Below are positions 56,693-64,000 of a stretch of DNA of 64,000 bases, in pieces. Within the stretch, counting starts at the first letter, position 1, and each line of letters starts with the position of its first letter. The translations under genes and the position numbers were made by a program. The notes beneath the pieces were generated by a model, which made no database searches, was not told the origin of the DNA, and saw nothing but the letters and a program-made list of their open reading frames with translations. The stretch comes from Bursaphelenchus xylophilus. Lineage: Eukaryota; Nematoda; Chromadorea; Rhabditida; Aphelenchoididae. The stretch covers positions 10,912,001 through 10,976,000 of the forward strand of contig CAJFCV020000002.1 of the NCBI GenBank assembly GCA_904066235.2, in the 5' to 3' direction.

Positions 56693-56834
56693 ATCACTCT
56701 GTCGGTAAAATAGTGTGGATCTGTCGCAGACAAAAATGTCTCGCTTCGTGGCAGTCGCGCACCAAATCTCGAGCCGTCGCAAGGTGACGACGGGCGACAA
56801 CGACGAATCCACACTATTTTCCCGACTGCCTGAT
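56693..56834. mobile_element. Family A' MITE upstream of the DPBB cluster
   Basis: ATCACTCTGTCGGTAAAATA then GTGTGGATCTGTCGC left; GAATCCACACTATTTTCCCG then ACTGCCTGAT right. The text after it (AAGCTGACTTTAATCCAATG) is repeated after the next element at 57033. Confidence 0.88.
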
Positions 56835-56880
56835 AAGCTGACTTTAATCCAATGCCGTTTTCTTTTGTCTTAAATTTTTG

Positions 56881-57032
56881 TTAGTGTGTCGGGAAAATAA
56901 TGAGCCTCTGTCGCATTGAGAATCGCATCGGCGCCGAGAAAATGAGTTGTGTTGCAAACTCAAATTGCTGTTAACTTGAGCAACGTGATCGGCGCAGCGA
57001 CATCGTGCTCACGGTTTTTTCCACAGACTGAT
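56881..57032. mobile_element. Family A MITE, degraded right end
   Basis: TTAGTGTGTCGGGAAAATAA left; CGTGCTCACGGTTTTTTCC then ACAGACTGAT right. It ends in CTGATAAG, a GATA-type site about 340 bases before the first DPBB start codon. Confidence 0.85.
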
Positions 57033-57301
57033 AAGCGGACTTCCATCCAATTGTCTTTTCTTTTGTCATCATTTTTCCATATTGCATTTGGTTTGCTCTA
57101 ACCTTTCCTAAAAAACATCTAAAAATATAAAACTGTCTCTCCACGCACAGTTCCGAGGGCAAAAGTCAAGTGTTTATTCAACTTTCCGCTCAGGGATTTT
57201 GAATTAAGTTCGTTTACTCAGCTGCGAATTTGATATGCACAGCCGCCGAAACCCGATGGACTTTTGAGCCCGCCATCCACGGATTACAACAACAAATCGC
57301 C

Positions 57302-57310
57302 TATATAAAG
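57302..57310 (+). promoter_or_regulatory. TATA box, DPBB gene 1
   Basis: TATATAAAG, 71 bases before the start codon. The two sister genes have TATA-like boxes at 67 and 71 bases. Confidence 0.75.
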
Positions 57311-57372
57311 CGCTCCAATTGCGTGGAGAATATCACCAAGTGTTCGGTTTTGTGTGTTCATCAATAGCAGCC

Positions 57373-58351
57373 ATGAATTCCTTGTACTTGTTGGCGTTGT
57401 TGGCTCCATTTGTCGTCGCCGACTTGATCACTCCCCAGTTGAACAAGCCCATTTCCGGCGGCGAGTTCACTTTCTACGGAGCTTCCGGAAAGGGAGCATG
57501 TGGCTTGGATGTAAGCTCCTGCTCGGCCGCAGTCTCTGGAGACCTCTTCGACTCCAGCGCCCAATGGGTACCCTCTACGCTGCCCGATGGAAGATACATT
57601 TTGGATGACCCAGTCTGCAAAGGCATCTGCGTCCAGATCGAGTACAAGGGAAAAACGTAGGTGGCTGCAGGGGAAAGGAGTGGATATTCTGAACAAGAGA
57701 AGCCTAGAAACTAAAATACGCGGGTTCCCAAACTGGTCGCTCATAAGAAATCCTCGAATTTTGATGCCAGAGACCGTAAAATGAAGTCCATTTTTTTGGG
57801 CCTTTTGAAGCTAGGGACTTTGGTGATTCTGGGAAATTACAAGCCAAGGACCTAACACATGTGCAGCAAATTATAATCCTAATACTTGACACAAACCAGG
57901 ACTAAAATTTCTCACTAGTCTGTCCGCAAAGTCGCTGCTGCGACTTCGGCGACATGCACTGTGCAAAAAAAGGTTAGAGAGCAACACCCGAAAAAATCCT
58001 ATTGTATCTTCTACAGGCTAAAAAATTGCACTTTCTTTTAGGATCTCCGGCATGAAAGCTTTGGGATTCTTTAAAAGTAGGGCGCACACTGGCTCCAAAA
58101 GAAATCAAGCTTTTCCAAGGACAACCCAAAAAGTTATTACCAAAAAATTTGTCTACTCTCCAAAATACCCCAATCTTTTCAGTGCCACCTTCCCCGCCGA
58201 CAACAAGTGCCCCGAATGCGCTGTGGACCACGTCGACCTCTCCGAAGCCGCCTTCTTGGTTCTGGAGCCAGCCGGAGGAACTGTTGGAGTCGCGAAGCCC
58301 GCCACCATCACCTATCTGTTCTGCAATCAGACCACCATCAGCAGCTGCTAA
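57373..58351 (+). CDS. Secreted expansin/RlpA-like DPBB protein, gene 1
   Basis: Two exons, 57373-57656 and 58183-58351, 453 nt, 150 residues; the intron is phase 2 with GTAGGT and TTTTCAG. The ATG at 57373 opens a signal peptide (MNSLYLLALLAPFVVA, cut near residue 16); an in-frame ATG at 57319 lies too close to the TATA box. The mature protein is a single double-psi beta-barrel: GGEFTFYGASGKGACG near the start, DPVCKGICVQIEYKGKT before the intron, CPECAVDHVDLSEAAF after it. Eight cysteines suggest four disulfides. The HxDLS..AF motif is that of expansins, and its Asp is kept. There is no expansin-type carbohydrate-binding domain. Expansins loosen polysaccharide; other DPBB proteins bind glycans or inhibit proteases, so the exact activity is open. 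It is first of three tandem paralogs. The intron holds a family D fragment. Confidence 0.93.
57918..58038 (+). mobile_element. Family D fragment in DPBB gene 1 intron
   Basis: GTCTGTCCGCAAAGTCGCTG, GGCGACATGCACTGTGC, GAGAGCAACACCCGAAAAAA and TTGCACTTT; no proper right end. Confidence 0.7.
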
Positions 58352-58422
58352 ATGAACGATGACTAGACACATTCAGCATATACAAAAAAACTTACTGCGC
58401 ATGTAGAAATTATTGATGTAGA

Positions 58423-58428
58423 AATAAA
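58423..58428 (+). terminator. Poly(A) signal, DPBB gene 1
   Basis: AATAAA 72 bases after the stop codon of gene 1. Confidence 0.75.
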
Positions 58429-58479
58429 CGGCTTTGCCTGTGTGGTGGAATATTTGAGACAATTTTTTAATTTTTAGCC

Positions 58480-58865
58480 GGTTTATAATGTATTTACATT
58501 GTATTTTTGTCCGACGATTCCAAGAAAATCTACACAAACTGGTCAACAACTTTCTGAAAAATCAAAATCCTCCTTGCTCGGAGAAAAACCTACAGTGACT
58601 CACACCTTCCTTGCAAGTTAAAAAGCGTCGACTAACTGCGCAATTCTTACACCCTACAAACTTTTTTTTGCTTTTCTTCGAAAGCCTTGTGCTTTGCTGT
58701 CAATATTTATTCGCTGTGCTCTCCCCAACGGAATAGCCTTTATGTTTTATCAGCAACAAGTCGGCGAATAACGGATGTCAAGAGACTGATTCACCGACTG
58801 CTGACAGAACAGTTCAAGGCACTGTTTATAAAGTTTTAGCAGTCTTTCGGAGCAATTCGCCGAAC
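58480..58865. promoter_or_regulatory. Upstream region of DPBB gene 2
   Basis: Repeat-free. TTATCAG (58747-58753), a GATA-factor type site, lies about 180 bases before the start codon. Intestinal genes in C. elegans often use such sites; its use here is inferred. Confidence 0.35.
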
Positions 58866-58873
58866 ATAAAAAG
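58866..58873 (+). promoter_or_regulatory. TATA-like box, DPBB gene 2
   Basis: ATAAAAAG, 67 bases before the start codon, at the spacing seen in genes 1 and 3. A second TATATA at 58887 is closer than the family pattern. Confidence 0.55.
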
Positions 58874-58932
58874 GGCCGGCAATCTTATATACAACATCAT
58901 TCTTGCTTCAACTTGACCAAGAACTGTTTTTC

Positions 58933-61439
58933 ATGAAGTCTTTGTTTCTCTGGACGTTATTAGTCCCATTGGTGGCGTCCAATGTCATCACAGCTAATCT
59001 AAGACGCTCCAGTTTCCTGGACAAACCTGAAACTGTCGATTTACCTGTTGAAAATGCCGCTGACACCGTTAATTTGGCCAATTCCATATCTTTTTTGAGC
59101 GATTTAGACTTTTCCGATCCAGAAGCCGCTGAAGTCGGGCGCCTGGACGAGTCCTACGATCACTTCCCCAAGGAATGGGCCCTCTCCGAAGCCATTACAA
59201 CGCTGTCGAAAAAGTTGGCCGATTTCGAGCGGCTGCTCAGCAATTTGGGTCTAACCGATCTTAAGGGCGTTCGTAAAGAAGAAGGAGAAAGTTCAGCAGC
59301 TAAACCTTCCGATAAAGCCTCTTCCGACTCAGCATTCGACAAGCTGGGCCTCATTGAAGTTGTGGAGACACAAGCCGCTAGATTCGATGGCGTTGAAGAG
59401 AACGCTCGTCATTTTCAAGGCAAGGAGTCTTCTACTTCTCCATTTAACCAATTGCCCAATATTGTTGCGACCGCTGCCAAAGCTGCGGACTCTGAATTCC
59501 CCAAATTTGAGGATAAAGAGAGCTCCAGCAGTTTAAATGACAAGTTAAGTCCGTCAGATGCCATTACTGGGCAGATCATGGGCATATCTTCGACTGAAAG
59601 CCCTGCAGGCAAAAATGATGAGATTTCTATAACTGTGTTGGACAAAATAAACCTTCCTGACGTTGTTACTTCGAAGATAGCGGAGTTGGAAGCTTCCGAG
59701 CCTCTGGCGTCCAAGCCGGACGAGATGGCTCCTAAAGATGAGAGAAATAACTCCTCAGAGTCGCTATTGGACAAAATCAACCTTCCTGAAGTCATCACCG
59801 CCACACTTAAAGAATTAGAAGCCTCTGAGACGGCGTCAGATCTTCCCGAATCCGTGACCTCAACTATTCCCGAATCTGAAGCTGACAAAGTCGAGAGTGA
59901 CGGTAAATCGGAGACTTTATTGGACAGGCTCGATCTGCCTGGTGTCATTACAACCGAGCTGGCAAAATTAGACGAAATCGAGAGGTCTGAAAATCCCGAA
60001 CTGACCAACGAAAAGCCTTCTGAAGCCACTGAAAATCCAGCAACTCCAGAAACTCCATTGGCTTCTTTCGACATCGCTGACTTCCGCTCTTACAATAACT
60101 CCAATTCCGAGACAACTACTGACAATTTGGAGGGCTCACATCTCTCTCAATCCCCCATTCTTCCACTGTTGAACCACCCAATCTCCGGCGGTAAATTCAC
60201 CTTCTATCATGCGCAAGGCAAAGGAGCTTGTGGATTGGACTGTGGTCGGTGCTCGGCAGCGATTTCTGCCCGTCTATTCGACCCTGCTGCGAAATGGGGG
60301 CCTTCAGGAGGGAAGTACATCTTGAAAGACGCGGTCTGCCTGGGAATGTGCGTCAGAATCCAGTACAAAGGAAGAAGGTGAGCTTGAGGATGATTTTTAC
60401 ATTGTTTCACTCTTGTAACCCCTTGGCACCCCTTGTGGACCCCTTTGTAGACACTTATTATACTATCGATGGAAAATTTTGATCCTATAGTCCGTTCGTA
60501 AAGTCGCTGGAGTGATTTTTGCCAAAAATTTTTTGAATTCCCGCCATTTTTGGCATTCTGTTTTACGAGGTTTTTTGCGCGCTAGAAGGGGTAAAACATG
60601 CAAAATTAATTTTAAAATACGCAGTTGAAAATTTTGAAGAACATAAATTAGTGTCTAAACCCCTTTGTAGACATTTATTACATTGTCCATTTTATACTAG
60701 TCCGTTCGCAAAGTCGCTGAAGTGATTTTTTGCGGTTTCACTGTGCAGATAAAGCCGCGAGCAACTGCCCAAATAAGCTTATCGACAGTGCAAACTGAAC
60801 TTATTTTGTCGCACAGTGCTTGCCGCAGAAATCACTCCAGCGACTTTGCGGATGGACTAGTATCAAAATTCGCTATGGATAATACAACTAGTGCTTTCCA
60901 AAAGCTTGAATTAAAACATTATTTACACCAAAAATATGAAATAGCGTATTTTACAATTAATTTTGAATTTTTATTCCTTCTGGCTTCCAAATACCGCTTG
61001 AAACAGAATGCCAAAAATGGAGGGAATTTGAAAAAAAAGATTTGCATAATTCACTCTAACGACTATGTCAAGAAAGTACTATCATGGGCGACCTTGATCT
61101 AGTCGCAAAAAACTTGTACGTTTATCTCTTCTGGCGCGCAAAAAACTCATATAACAGAATGCCAAAAATAGCGGGAATTCAAATTTTGCGTGTAGAAATG
61201 ACTCCGGCGGCTTTGCAAACCGACTAGTTTATTGATATACATGTGTTAGTCTATCTAATATATGTTTTTACAGTGCCTCCTTCCCCATCGACGACAAATG
61301 CCCCGAGTGCCCGCCGAACCACGTCGACCTCTCCGAACACGCCTTCCTGGCGTTGGAACCCAACGCCGCCGTTGGCGTTGGAAGAGATGCGACCATCACT
61401 TACATGTTCTGCAATCAGACTAGAATCAGCAGCTGCTAG
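58933..61439 (+). CDS. Secreted DPBB protein with large repeat insertion, gene 2
   Basis: Two exons, 58933-60377 and 61274-61439, 1,611 nt, 536 residues; phase 2 intron (GTGAGC / TTTTACAG) at the same site as its sisters. The chosen ATG opens MKSLFLWTLLVPLVAS, a signal peptide aligned with genes 1 and 3; an ATG 30 bases upstream would add ten residues before it. Residues about 24-412 have no counterpart in the sisters. They are rich in S, E, D, K and P, contain no cysteine after the signal, and hold six degenerate repeats of the form (S/T)xLDKxxLPxVIT at about 133, 169, 200, 234, 277 and 328. The DPBB runs from 415 to the end (ISGGKFTFYHAQGKGACG; CPECPPNHVDLSEHAF). It has one cysteine more than its sisters (GLDCGRC). 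The extra region may be a stalk or spacer; its function is unknown. The frame is intact throughout, which argues for selection. Confidence 0.92.
60491..60525 (+). mobile_element. Family D terminal scrap in gene 2 intron
   Basis: TAGTCCGTTCGTAAAGTCGC then TGGAGTGATTTTTGCC, then unrelated text with GGCATTCTGTTTT. Confidence 0.7.
60700..60857 (+). mobile_element. Family D MITE, complete, in gene 2 intron
   Basis: GTCCGTTCGCAAAGTCGCTG and CAGCGACTTTGCGGATGGAC are inverted termini between TA dinucleotides; 158 bp. Two GCAC palindromes remain intact or nearly so. Confidence 0.92.
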
Positions 61440-61522
61440 ATTCACGGTGCTGATGGTAAACAAATCATAATTTATGAATCGGCATTCTGACTTGTAACTT
61501 TCCATTATATTTACTGTTAGAT

Positions 61523-61528
61523 AATAAA
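61523..61528 (+). terminator. Poly(A) signal, DPBB gene 2
   Basis: AATAAA 84 bases after the stop codon of gene 2. Confidence 0.75.
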
Positions 61529-61573
61529 CAAAACAAGGTAATTGAAGGGTGTAGTAGGTGAATTTAGACTAAT

Positions 61574-61944
61574 AAGGGAAGTTTTCTAAGTACGAAGATC
61601 AAATTTTGATAAAACCTGATACAAATTTAGAATAATTTTTCGAGATTTTTAGCTCCAACGTTGTCACAAAAAATATGACATTTTTTTGCAAATTTTGTAA
61701 AGAAAAGCTTCATATCGGTTTCTACCGTAGAAGGTAATGTTACAGTGTTGTCCAATTTTTATGGCTTGGATATTATGGGTCACTACGAACTTTGGGGTCC
61801 AATCTTTGGCGACCGAATTTCCTTACCACCACTTTATTTCTACAGGCTAAGTGTCTTGCATATGTCTTGAAAAGAAATAATTCTAAATTTGTTCCATGTT
61901 TCAACAAAATCTGAACTTCGCACTTTGACATGCTTCCCCTGTAA
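61574..61944 (+). mobile_element. Family B MITE, degraded
   Basis: AATAAGGGAAGTTTTCTAAG left, CGCACTTTGACATGCTTCCC then CTG right, with TAA at both edges. The interior is shortened and eroded. Confidence 0.75.
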
Positions 61945-61951
61945 GGACATA

Positions 61952-62121
61952 CTAGTTGCGACATAAAGTCCTGAGAAATTTGCACAGAGCGTTTTTGTTT
62001 TTCTTTCGGATCCGTCGCGGAAATTCCCCATCTTTGCACTACATGCATTTTCCCACGAGCTTGCCACTTTACTCGCGCGACACCCGCGACAAAATGTGTC
62101 AGGACTTTATGGCGCGACTAG
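61952..62121. mobile_element. Family F MITE, TA-flanked
   Basis: CTAGTTGCGACATAAAGTCC and GGACTTTATGGCGCGACTAG are the termini, between TA on both sides. 170 bp. Confidence 0.88.
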
Positions 62122-62245
62122 TATGCTGATATTCCGCCCGGCATCTCCAAGGCGTCTCTGATGAAGGAAACTTGGGATCAGCAAAATGATTCTTCTGTCG
62201 AGACAGCAATGTCTTGATGACAGAAATAGTCCTAGTTTGTATAGT

Positions 62246-62423
62246 ACCAGTCTGTCGGTAAAATGATGAGCAGACGCACCAATTAGGTCGTCTGCACCAT
62301 TTAGGTCGCTGAAGAGCAAAGCAATTTGATTTTGTCGCGACATGTCGCGACACAATTCATTTTCTCGGCGGCGATGCGATTTTCGATGCGACAGAGTGAT
62401 CACTATTTTTCCGGCAGCCTGAG
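62246..62423. mobile_element. Family A MITE with short internal duplication
   Basis: ACCAGTCTGTCGGTAAAATG left, ATCACTATTTTTCCGGCAGC right. CGCGACATGT/CGCGACAC shows a duplicated GTCGCGACA, and TTAGGTCG is also doubled. Confidence 0.8.
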
Positions 62424-62798
62424 AGTATGTATTATGCATAGACCCTTTGAATACGTGAAGATTCCAGTTTCCATCCCCCCATTTACATCACGTTTTTTGT
62501 CTACGAAAATTCCACGTTGCCTTGAACAGTTCTGACCCAATGCGACAAACGTTTGTTCATCTGAACGTTTACGGCAACCATTCAGTTATTTGAACATCTG
62601 CTCACTTTTTCATTCTCCCTAAGACGTCCGTTTCCTATGTCAAAATATGGCTATGTGATCACGAGTATATTTGACTCGCAGAATTTGATCTATCTGTTGT
62701 CGAACCGCGCCTAAAACATGGTCAAAAATTCGTCATTTGGTCTGTATGTTCAACTGCATTGTTTTTCGAAATTTTTAATACAACGTCACAAAAAATGA
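62424..62798. other. Upstream region of DPBB gene 3
   Basis: No repeat family recognised. It would hold the gene 3 promoter; no specific factor site stands out. Confidence 0.4.
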
Positions 62799-62806
62799 TA
62801 TAAAAG
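62799..62806 (+). promoter_or_regulatory. TATA box, DPBB gene 3
   Basis: TATAAAAG, exactly 71 bases before the start codon, as in gene 1. Confidence 0.75.
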
Positions 62807-62869
62807 AAGCACGAAAACTACACAGAAATCATCATTTAAACCACTCTGAACTTGACCCAGTAGATCATC

Positions 62870-63733
62870 ATGAACTCCCTCTACTTGTTGGCTCTTTTCG
62901 TGCCTCTGGCAATGTCCACCGCGCCCATCACGTCGCAGATCAACAAACCAATTGCCGGAGGGCAATTCACCTACTACGATGCCGTAGGCAATGGAGCGTG
63001 CGGCGAGCCGTTGAAGAAGTGCACCGCCGCTCTTTCCGCCAAACTCTTCGATCCCGCCGCCAAATGGGGCCCATCGCCAAAGGATGCGAGCAAATATGTG
63101 TTGCAAGACCCTGCGTGCAATGACTTGTGTGTCAAGATTGAATATAAGGGAAAGACGTAAGTTTTATGATTGCAATCGCCTCTCGCAGCTATCTGTGTGT
63201 CCGAAAAATAATGAGCAAGATGTCGCATTGAAAATCGCATCGCCACCGAGAAAATGAATTGTGTCGCGGCGAAATCAAATTTCTTTTTACCTCACCGACG
63301 CAATTGGCGCAGCGACAGAGAGCTCATTATTTTCCCGACAGACTAAAATTAGTATTTTCAAAAGCGCGTAGACTTTTTGTCGTGGGCCGCACAGTGCGTA
63401 AAAACACCCAATTTTGCACCGTGCATTACACATTTTTTGCTTTTTGTATTGTACGCCGAAATATCGCTGCACCTTTTTTTGGAAACCAAGTTTCAACCAT
63501 ATGTGTCGCTCCGTGCATTCACCTTTTTTTGGTTTTGCACTGACTGTATAGTAAATCCTAAATTCTTCAGCGCCTCCTTCCCCATTCAAGACAAGTGCCC
63601 CGGCTGCGAACCAAACCATGTTGACCTCTCCGAGGACGCCTTCAAGGTGTTGGAGTCCAATCTTGGCGTTGGAAAGGCAACTCCCGCCACGATCACCTAT
63701 CTGCCCTGCAGTCAGACCAAGATCAGCTGTTAA
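62870..63733 (+). CDS. Secreted expansin/RlpA-like DPBB protein, gene 3
   Basis: Two exons, 62870-63156 and 63571-63733, 450 nt, 149 residues; phase 2 intron (GTAAGT / CTTCAG) at the shared site. The signal peptide MNSLYLLALFVPLAMS starts with the same nine residues as gene 1. The mature part is one DPBB: GGQFTFYD-type text (read GGQFTYYDAVGNGACG), DPACNDLCVKIEYKGKT, then CPGCEPNHVDLSEDAFKVL. The eight cysteines match gene 1. 5' UTR text (AACTTGACC) is shared with gene 2. No AATAAA was found near the stop; AGTAAAG at about 63783 is a possible weak signal. Its intron is filled by a family A element and an E fragment. Close similarity to gene 1 suggests the repeat-bearing gene 2 is the altered member. 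Confidence 0.93.
63188..63345. mobile_element. Family A MITE in gene 3 intron
   Basis: ATCTGTGTGTCCGAAAAATA left, CATTATTTTCCCGACAGACT right; starts about 30 bases after the splice donor. Confidence 0.88.
63351..63545. mobile_element. Family E fragment in gene 3 intron
   Basis: TTAGTATTTTCAAAAGCGCG, TAGACTTTTTGTCGTGGGCC, GCACAGTGC, GCACCGTGC and ATATCGCTGCACC; the right terminus is missing and the fragment ends near the splice acceptor. Confidence 0.75.
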
Positions 63734-63838
63734 ATCGTCCAACTGAAGGCTTGGACATTATTTATTCTGATAATTTATTTCTAGTAAAGAAATGCATTCA
63801 GTCGTTGAGTTGAGAATGTTTGATCAAAAATTTGTAGT

Positions 63839-63997
63839 ATCAGTCTGTCTGGAAAATAATGAGCACTCTGTTGGATAGAAACTCGCATCGCCGCCGAGAA
63901 AATGGATTGTGTCCGCGGCTTGAGATTTGGTGCGCAACTGCGGCGAGGCGAGACATATTCATGCGAAAAATCCACATTATTTTCCCAACAGACTGAT
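63839..63997. mobile_element. Chimeric A/A' MITE
   Basis: The left half is A (AATGAGCACTCTGTTGG, CGCATCGCCGCCGAG). The right half is A' (GCGGCTTGAGATTTGGTGCG, AAATCCACATTATTTTCCCA). It is the mirror order of the chimera at 16495. Confidence 0.88.
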
Positions 63998-64000
63998 ACT

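Noticed and set aside
57319..57372. Upstream in-frame ATG for DPBB gene 1
   Set aside because: It lies only 9 bases after the TATA box, before the expected transcription start, and would bury the signal peptide.
58903..58932. Upstream in-frame ATG for DPBB gene 2
   Set aside because: Sister genes start at the position equivalent to 58933; the extra ten residues would precede the signal peptide.
59415..60074. 219-codon open frame on the minus strand inside DPBB gene 2
   Set aside because: It is the antisense shadow of the repeat-rich region; the plus strand has the signal peptide, DPBB and splice sites.
43855..61010. TGAAACAG / CTGTTTCA resembling the upstream motif of C. elegans type I piRNA genes
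   Set aside because: The few copies (such as 46447, 55866, 60999) lie inside one dispersed repeat (GGCATTCTGTTTCA), not in independent AT-rich contexts followed by a 21U start.
1..64000. tRNA, rRNA or snRNA genes
   Set aside because: No T-arm/anticodon-arm combination or conserved RNA core was recognised by eye; GGCTTCGAATCC at 9640 lacks the rest of a tRNA.

Overview
The window looks like nematode nuclear DNA, most like Caenorhabditis or a close rhabditid. It is AT-rich, intron-bearing and very repeat-dense. The best anchor is a three-exon minus-strand gene at 23858-27477 that encodes three copies of AQTFVRFG between KR cleavage sites, i.e. an FLP-16 FMRFamide-like neuropeptide precursor. 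Dispersed motifs such as TTTCGTGGTGGGACC also recall Caenorhabditis repeats; this is an impression from memory, not a search result.

Layout. 1-23 kb: no convincing gene; mostly MITEs, two solo-LTR-like copies and one satellite array (4.98-6.03 kb). 23.7-27.5 kb: flp-16 on the minus strand. 27.5-30.6 kb: MITEs and an unassigned GC-richer island. 30.6-43.1 kb: separate tandem arrays whose sequences differ but which share a repeat period of about 159 bp and a palindrome, GCACNGTGC, at fixed phase. 43-57 kb: MITEs, nested insertions, a 1.6 kb inverted repeat enclosing a mariner-derived MITE, a 185-bp tandem repeat and a solo LTR with target-site duplication (TSD). 57.3-63.8 kb: three tandem plus-strand genes for secreted proteins with an expansin/RlpA-type double-psi beta-barrel (DPBB). 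All three have one intron at the same site and phase; the middle gene carries an extra region of about 390 residues with degenerate repeats.

Repeat families named here. A: TIR TCAGTCTGTCGGGAAAATAATGAG, TA-flanked, about 140-160 bp. A': same ends but ATGTGGAT inside. B: about 445 bp, TIR CAGGGGAAGTACTCCAAGTG, 3-bp TTA/TAA TSD, so PIF/Harbinger-like. D: about 160-190 bp, TIR GTCCGTTCGCAAAGTCGC, TA-flanked, containing three to four GCACNGTGC. E: about 230-300 bp, ends with AAGTGCGTAGAC-like sequence. F: about 165 bp, TIR CTAGTCGCGCCATAAAGTCC, TA TSD. G: about 400 bp, TIR with AACTTGCGGGCAACCACTTTG. Two GC-rich palindromic elements show exact 8-bp TSDs, as expected for hAT elements.

The supported genes do not form a pathway. 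flp-16 would act in neurons; the DPBB genes are a recent tandem family of secreted proteins. Everything else is best read as repeat biology. The most unusual signal is the shared 159-bp/GCACNGTGC architecture.
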